NCBI GenBank assembly: GCA_031278495.1
Contig: JAITKG010000182.1
Location: 1 to 8,398, forward strand
DNA length: 8,398 nucleotides
Reading direction: 5' to 3'
DNA from: Prevotellaceae bacterium
GTDB taxonomy: Bacteria > Bacteroidota > Bacteroidia > Bacteroidales > UBA932
Made by a program: the position numbers and the translations under genes. Every line of letters starts with the position of its first letter. Position 1 is the stretch's first letter. This document shows positions 6,160-8,398 of the stretch, piece by piece. The notes beneath the pieces are model-generated. The model saw nothing but the letters and a program-made list of their open reading frames with translations, searched no databases and was not told the DNA's origin.

Positions 6160-6179
6160 ACAAAAATTTTAGTCCGCTT

Positions 6180-7217
6180 TTGTTACAACGATTTCCACAT
6201 ATTTTTAGCTTGCCGTTTTTGGTAACGTTGTTTTCGCCGGTATTTTCCGCCGAAGCGCAGGATATGGTTTTCAGCAACAGCCATGCCGCTTTGTTATATG
6301 CCAACCCGGCGTTTGCAGGCGCATCCGGGCGGTACTATGCGAATGCGGCGGCGCGCAGCCAATTTACCGCCGCAGGCAATGTTTATACGACTTTTTATAT
6401 CGACGGGAACGCCTATATTCCCTCGTGGCGCAGCGGATTCGGATTGTTTGTGATGAACGACCGCGCTGCGGGCGGCCTGTTTCAAACTACTTCGGCGGGA
6501 TTAGCGTATGCGTATGCTTTTCCTTTATCGGAAAATATAATCTTGCGCCCGGCGTTGCAGGCGGTGTTTTACAACTTGCAACGCAATTCGCAAGACGTAA
6601 TTTTTCCGGATATGGTTGGAACGGGCGGTACAACTTATCTTCCGGTTGAAGGGTTCTCTACGCAACGTGTGGATTTTGCCGCCGGTTTATTGTTGGTGCA
6701 TCCTGTTTTTCAAGCAGGCGTGGCAGTACAGCACATCGGCGCATCGGGCAGTGAAACATATATAACCTACGGGCGACCATCTATGAAGATTACGGCGCAT
6801 GCGCAGGCGGCTATTGCGCTTGCCGGCGAAAGCGCTTTGCGTTCATTAAACGAATGGACAATGTTTGAAAATATAACATTGACGCCGCAAGTAAAATACA
6901 TCCGTCAGGCTGGTTTTAATTATTTAATTGCCGGCGCTACCGTGCGAAGCGGCGGTTTATTTGCCGGCGCGGCATTGCGGACGCCTTTGCAACAACAAAC
7001 ATTTGCCGGCGCGCTGTCGGTTGGCTTGGAAACCTACTTGCTAAAACTGGGATACAGCTTTGATTTCATTACTGCCGGCGGAAATTTACGCGGATGGAAT
7101 AGCGGTTCGCATGAATTATTTTTATACTACTCGTTTGGCGCTGCCAACGAACCGGAACGCCGCCGGAGCAGGCAAAAAGTACGCAGGCTAAATCCTGCCT
7201 GCGGATGTCCATATTAA
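6180..7217 (+). CDS. PorP/SprF family type IX secretion system membrane protein
   Basis: The protein has 345 residues from a TTG start at 6180. Residues 1-27 form a signal peptide ending SAEAQ. The mature N-terminus reads DMVFSNSHAALLYANPAFAGA, containing the NPAFAG signature (42-47). A series of amphipathic strands rich in Gly, Tyr and Phe suggests an outer-membrane beta-barrel, and the chain ends with a basic tail and CPY, like the CP-aromatic endings I recall in this family. PorP/SprF proteins are outer-membrane components of, or partners in, the type IX machinery that exports adhesins and enzymes. The frame stays open back to another TTG at 6120, but that lies upstream of the promoter at 6128-6159 and would bury the signal peptide. 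No other type IX gene is adjacent, so it may be one of several paralogues. It converges with rnhB, with 11 bases between stops. Confidence 0.88.
   Translation: MLQRFPHIFSLPFLVTLFSPVFSAEAQDMVFSNSHAALLYANPAFAGASGRYYANAAARSQFTAAGNVYTTFYIDGNAYIPSWRSGFGLFVMNDRAAGGLFQTTSAGLAYAYAFPLSENIILRPALQAVFYNLQRNSQDVIFPDMVGTGGTTYLPVEGFSTQRVDFAAGLLLVHPVFQAGVAVQHIGASGSETYITYGRPSMKITAHAQAAIALAGESALRSLNEWTMFENITLTPQVKYIRQAGFNYLIAGATVRSGGLFAGAALRTPLQQQTFAGALSVGLETYLLKLGYSFDFITAGGNLRGWNSGSHELFLYYSFGAANEPERRRSRQKVRRLNPACGCPY
7174..7203 (-). terminator. Possible intrinsic terminator of rnhB inside the PorP/SprF gene
   Basis: On the minus strand GCAGG (7198-7194), a 6-base loop and CCTGC (7187-7183) form a compact stem, with an alternative CGCAGG/CCTGCG pairing (7203-7198 with 7187-7182). 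This is followed by GTACTTTTTG. It lies about 30-55 bases beyond the rnhB stop. The stem is short. Confidence 0.35.
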
Positions 7218-7228
7218 AATGGGGGAAA

Positions 7229-7837
7229 TTAGAGGAACGTTAGCTGTGCATTCGTTAAGCGGAAACTCTTCCGGTGGTAAGGCGTTGCGCCGTACTTGCG
7301 GAGCGCTTCACGGTGGGCTTCGGTGGGGTAGCCCTTGTTGTTTTCCCAATCGTATTGCGGAAACTCGCCGGCAATAGCCTGCATAAATTTGTCGCGATGC
7401 GTTTTGGCAAGCACCGAAGCCGCTGCAATCGCAGTGTATGTGGCGTCGCCATTCACGACGCATTGATGCGGAATATTCCGGTATGGATAAAAACGGTTGC
7501 CATCCACTAAAATAAAATCGGGCGGCATTTTCAGGTTGTCCAATGCGTGGTGCATGGCGGTAATGGATGCCCGGAGGATATTCAGTTTATCAATCGCCGC
7601 ATTCGTAACGCTGGCTACGCCCCATGCCACCGCTTCGCGTTCGATAATCTCGCGCAATACATTACGGTGGTTTTCGCTCATCTGCTTGGAATCATTGAGC
7701 AGCGGGTGAGAGAAACCGGGCGGCAAAATAACGGCGGCAGCAAATACCGGACCGGCAAGGCAACCGCGCCCGGCTTCGTCGCAGCCTGCTTCAAGGCGTT
7801 GCGGTTGTGCGTAGGGCAAAAGGGAAATCGTTTTCAC
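7229..7837 (-). CDS. rnhB: Ribonuclease HII
   Basis: The 202-residue cytoplasmic enzyme cuts the RNA strand of RNA-DNA hybrids and removes single ribonucleotides misincorporated in DNA. The family signature AGCDEAGRGCLAGPV spans residues 17-31. The four metal-binding acidic residues are Asp20, Glu21, Asp112 (VDGN) and Asp131 (NGDATYTAIAAASVLAK). The GRG motif (23-25) and Tyr170 (NKGYPT), used to recognise the ribo-deoxyribo junction, are both present. Length and motif order are normal. The start is GTG at 7837: the frame is open upstream to a stop but has no ATG, and the residues from there match the LLPY start I recall in Bacteroidales RNase HII. Confidence 0.96.
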   Translation of the reverse strand: MKTISLLPYAQPQRLEAGCDEAGRGCLAGPVFAAAVILPPGFSHPLLNDSKQMSENHRNVLREIIEREAVAWGVASVTNAAIDKLNILRASITAMHHALDNLKMPPDFILVDGNRFYPYRNIPHQCVVNGDATYTAIAAASVLAKTHRDKFMQAIAGEFPQYDWENNKGYPTEAHREALRKYGATPYHRKSFRLTNAQLTFL

Positions 7838-7842
7838 AAGTA

Positions 7843-7850
7843 CAAACTTA
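7843..7850 (-). promoter_or_regulatory. Candidate -7 box of rnhB
   Basis: The minus strand has TAAGTTTG, an exact TAnnTTTG match, ending 5 bases before the GTG start. If used, the mRNA would be nearly leaderless. No -33 TTTG is visible at the right distance, so this may be coincidental. Confidence 0.3.
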
Positions 7851-7886
7851 CGATAAATTTTTTAATTTTATTTCCGGAAATTTTAC

Positions 7887-7894
7887 TATCTTTG
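7887..7894 (+). promoter_or_regulatory. -7 promoter box of tRNA-Ser
   Basis: TATCTTTG matches TAnnTTTG exactly and lies 24 bases before the mature tRNA 5' end. The -33 region is A+T-rich without a clear TTG. Confidence 0.6.
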
Positions 7895-7918
7895 CAGTCC
7901 CTTTTTTTTAAATCATCC

Positions 7919-8006
<88 letters not shown>

Positions 8007-8013
8007 AATAAAT

Positions 8014-8049
8014 ACTGGGTTTTAACATACTAAAAATGTTAAACCCAGT
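8014..8049. other. Hairpin downstream of tRNA-Ser
   Basis: ACTGGGTTTTAACAT (8014-8028) pairs with ATGTTAAACCCAGT (8036-8049) with one bulged base and a 7-base loop. It lies between the tRNA and the convergent small gene and could stop transcription or protect RNA 3' ends on either strand. Neither side has a proper U-tract, so it is not called a terminator. Confidence 0.5.
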
Positions 8050-8084
8050 AATGCACCCGATTTATTCTATTTAAAATGCCTGAT

Positions 8085-8297
8085 TTATATTAACGAATTA
8101 AGCCATTCCTGGCCTAATTTCGTTAATTCACCTTTTTGAGAATACTTTTTTTTGACATAATTTATAATATCCTTATTATGTCTAATAGAAATAGTTGAAG
8201 TTGGTGGTTTCAATTTTTCAATGGATGTTTTACTTCCAATTTTTCTGCCTGCACCGGCTCTTTTCCCACCATGTGTTTTAATTTTTGGCTCTTTCAT
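8085..8297 (-). CDS. Small basic protein with GGKRAGAGRK motif, likely of mobile-element origin
   Basis: The chosen start ATG at 8297 gives 70 residues. The N-terminal third is very basic and contains HGGKRAGAGRKIGSKT (9-24). The rest reads PPTSTISIRHNKDIINYVKKKY (31-52), a short strand followed by a helix, reminiscent of ribbon-helix-helix DNA-binding proteins. I recall GGKRxGAGRK-type tails mainly on small phage, plasmid and integrative-element proteins. DNA binding is therefore inferred, not shown. The frame is open further upstream to an ATG at 8363, but that extension overlaps the tail of another gene in a different frame and reads poorly as protein. From 8297 the two genes overlap by 20 bases, a normal operon arrangement. 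The region is more A+T-rich than its left-hand neighbours. Confidence 0.65.
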   Translation of the reverse strand: MKEPKIKTHGGKRAGAGRKIGSKTSIEKLKPPTSTISIRHNKDIINYVKKKYSQKGELTKLGQEWLNSLI

Positions 8298-8398
8298 ATA
8301 CATATGCTTTATACCATTTCCCCATTGCTTTGAATAATCCCTGTACTTTATCTGCATTGCCATTGTAATAGGTGGTCATTTCGTCAATGTCGTCGACT
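8278..8398 (-). CDS. C-terminal end of an unidentified gene (5' part outside window)
   Basis: From the right edge a minus-strand frame is open for 39 codons and ends in TAA at 8280-8278. The peptide begins VDDIDEMTTYYNGNADKV and ends YKAYVYERAKN, a mixed, charged and aromatic composition that looks like real protein. It is a better reading of this DNA than the overlapping frame. The stop overlaps the start of the 70-residue protein by 20 bases, which suggests a two-gene operon with translational coupling. I do not recognise the family. Confidence 0.5.
   Translation of the reverse strand, partial: VDDIDEMTTYYNGNADKVQGLFKAMGKWYKAYVYERAKN

Noticed and set aside
6120..6179. N-terminal extension of the PorP/SprF protein from TTG 6120
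   Set aside because: It lies upstream of the predicted transcription start, would place polar residues before the signal peptide, and overlaps the tRNA promoter.
8014..8049. Intrinsic terminator call for the hairpin after tRNA-Ser
   Set aside because: The stem is good but no U-tract follows on either strand, so it is listed only as a hairpin.

Overview
The window looks like chromosomal DNA of a Bacteroidota (Bacteroidetes) bacterium, probably Bacteroidales-like. The evidence is direct. Several genes are preceded by the phylum's -7 promoter box TAnnTTTG, twice with a TTTG at the right -33 distance. Translation starts lack Shine-Dalgarno sequences. A PorP/SprF-family type IX secretion protein is present, and a secreted protein appears to run into a FISUMP-type domain. 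The RNase HII, S41 protease and lipoprotein-type alkaline phosphatase all read like Bacteroidales versions.

Layout, left to right. Positions 1-680 (minus) hold the N-terminal part of a secreted protein whose 3' end lies outside the window. Positions 681-1177 have no gene but contain a long nested inverted repeat (about 842-1054) behind a canonical minus-strand promoter (1109-1139) and a boxA-like element. Positions 1178-3910 (minus) form a probable two-gene unit: an S41 C-terminal processing protease, then a family 9 glycosyltransferase. Degenerate heptanucleotide repeats fill the gap between them and supply both stop codons and the TTG start. Positions 3911-4314 are intergenic. Positions 4315-4678 (plus) carry a small secreted or lipoprotein-like gene and a 16-codon signal-peptide-like remnant. 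Positions 4725-5954 (plus) encode an alkaline phosphatase lipoprotein, ending at a bidirectional terminator shared with the convergent initiator tRNA gene (6018-6093, minus).

The initiator tRNA promoter overlaps a divergent promoter for the PorP/SprF gene (6180-7217, plus), which converges on rnhB (RNase HII, 7229-7837, minus). A plus-strand tRNA-Ser(GCU) follows at 7919-8005. To its right the DNA becomes more A+T-rich. It holds the tail of an unidentified minus-strand gene overlapping a 70-residue basic protein with a GGKRAGAGRK motif, a type common on mobile elements, so this may be the edge of an island inserted next to the tRNA.

Most of the window is envelope and secretion housekeeping: periplasmic proteolysis, surface glycan assembly, phosphate scavenging and type IX secretion, interleaved with tRNA genes and rnhB. 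The parts least explained by known genes are the structured leader at 842-1139, the heptad repeats at gene boundaries, and the small overlapping gene pair at the right edge.
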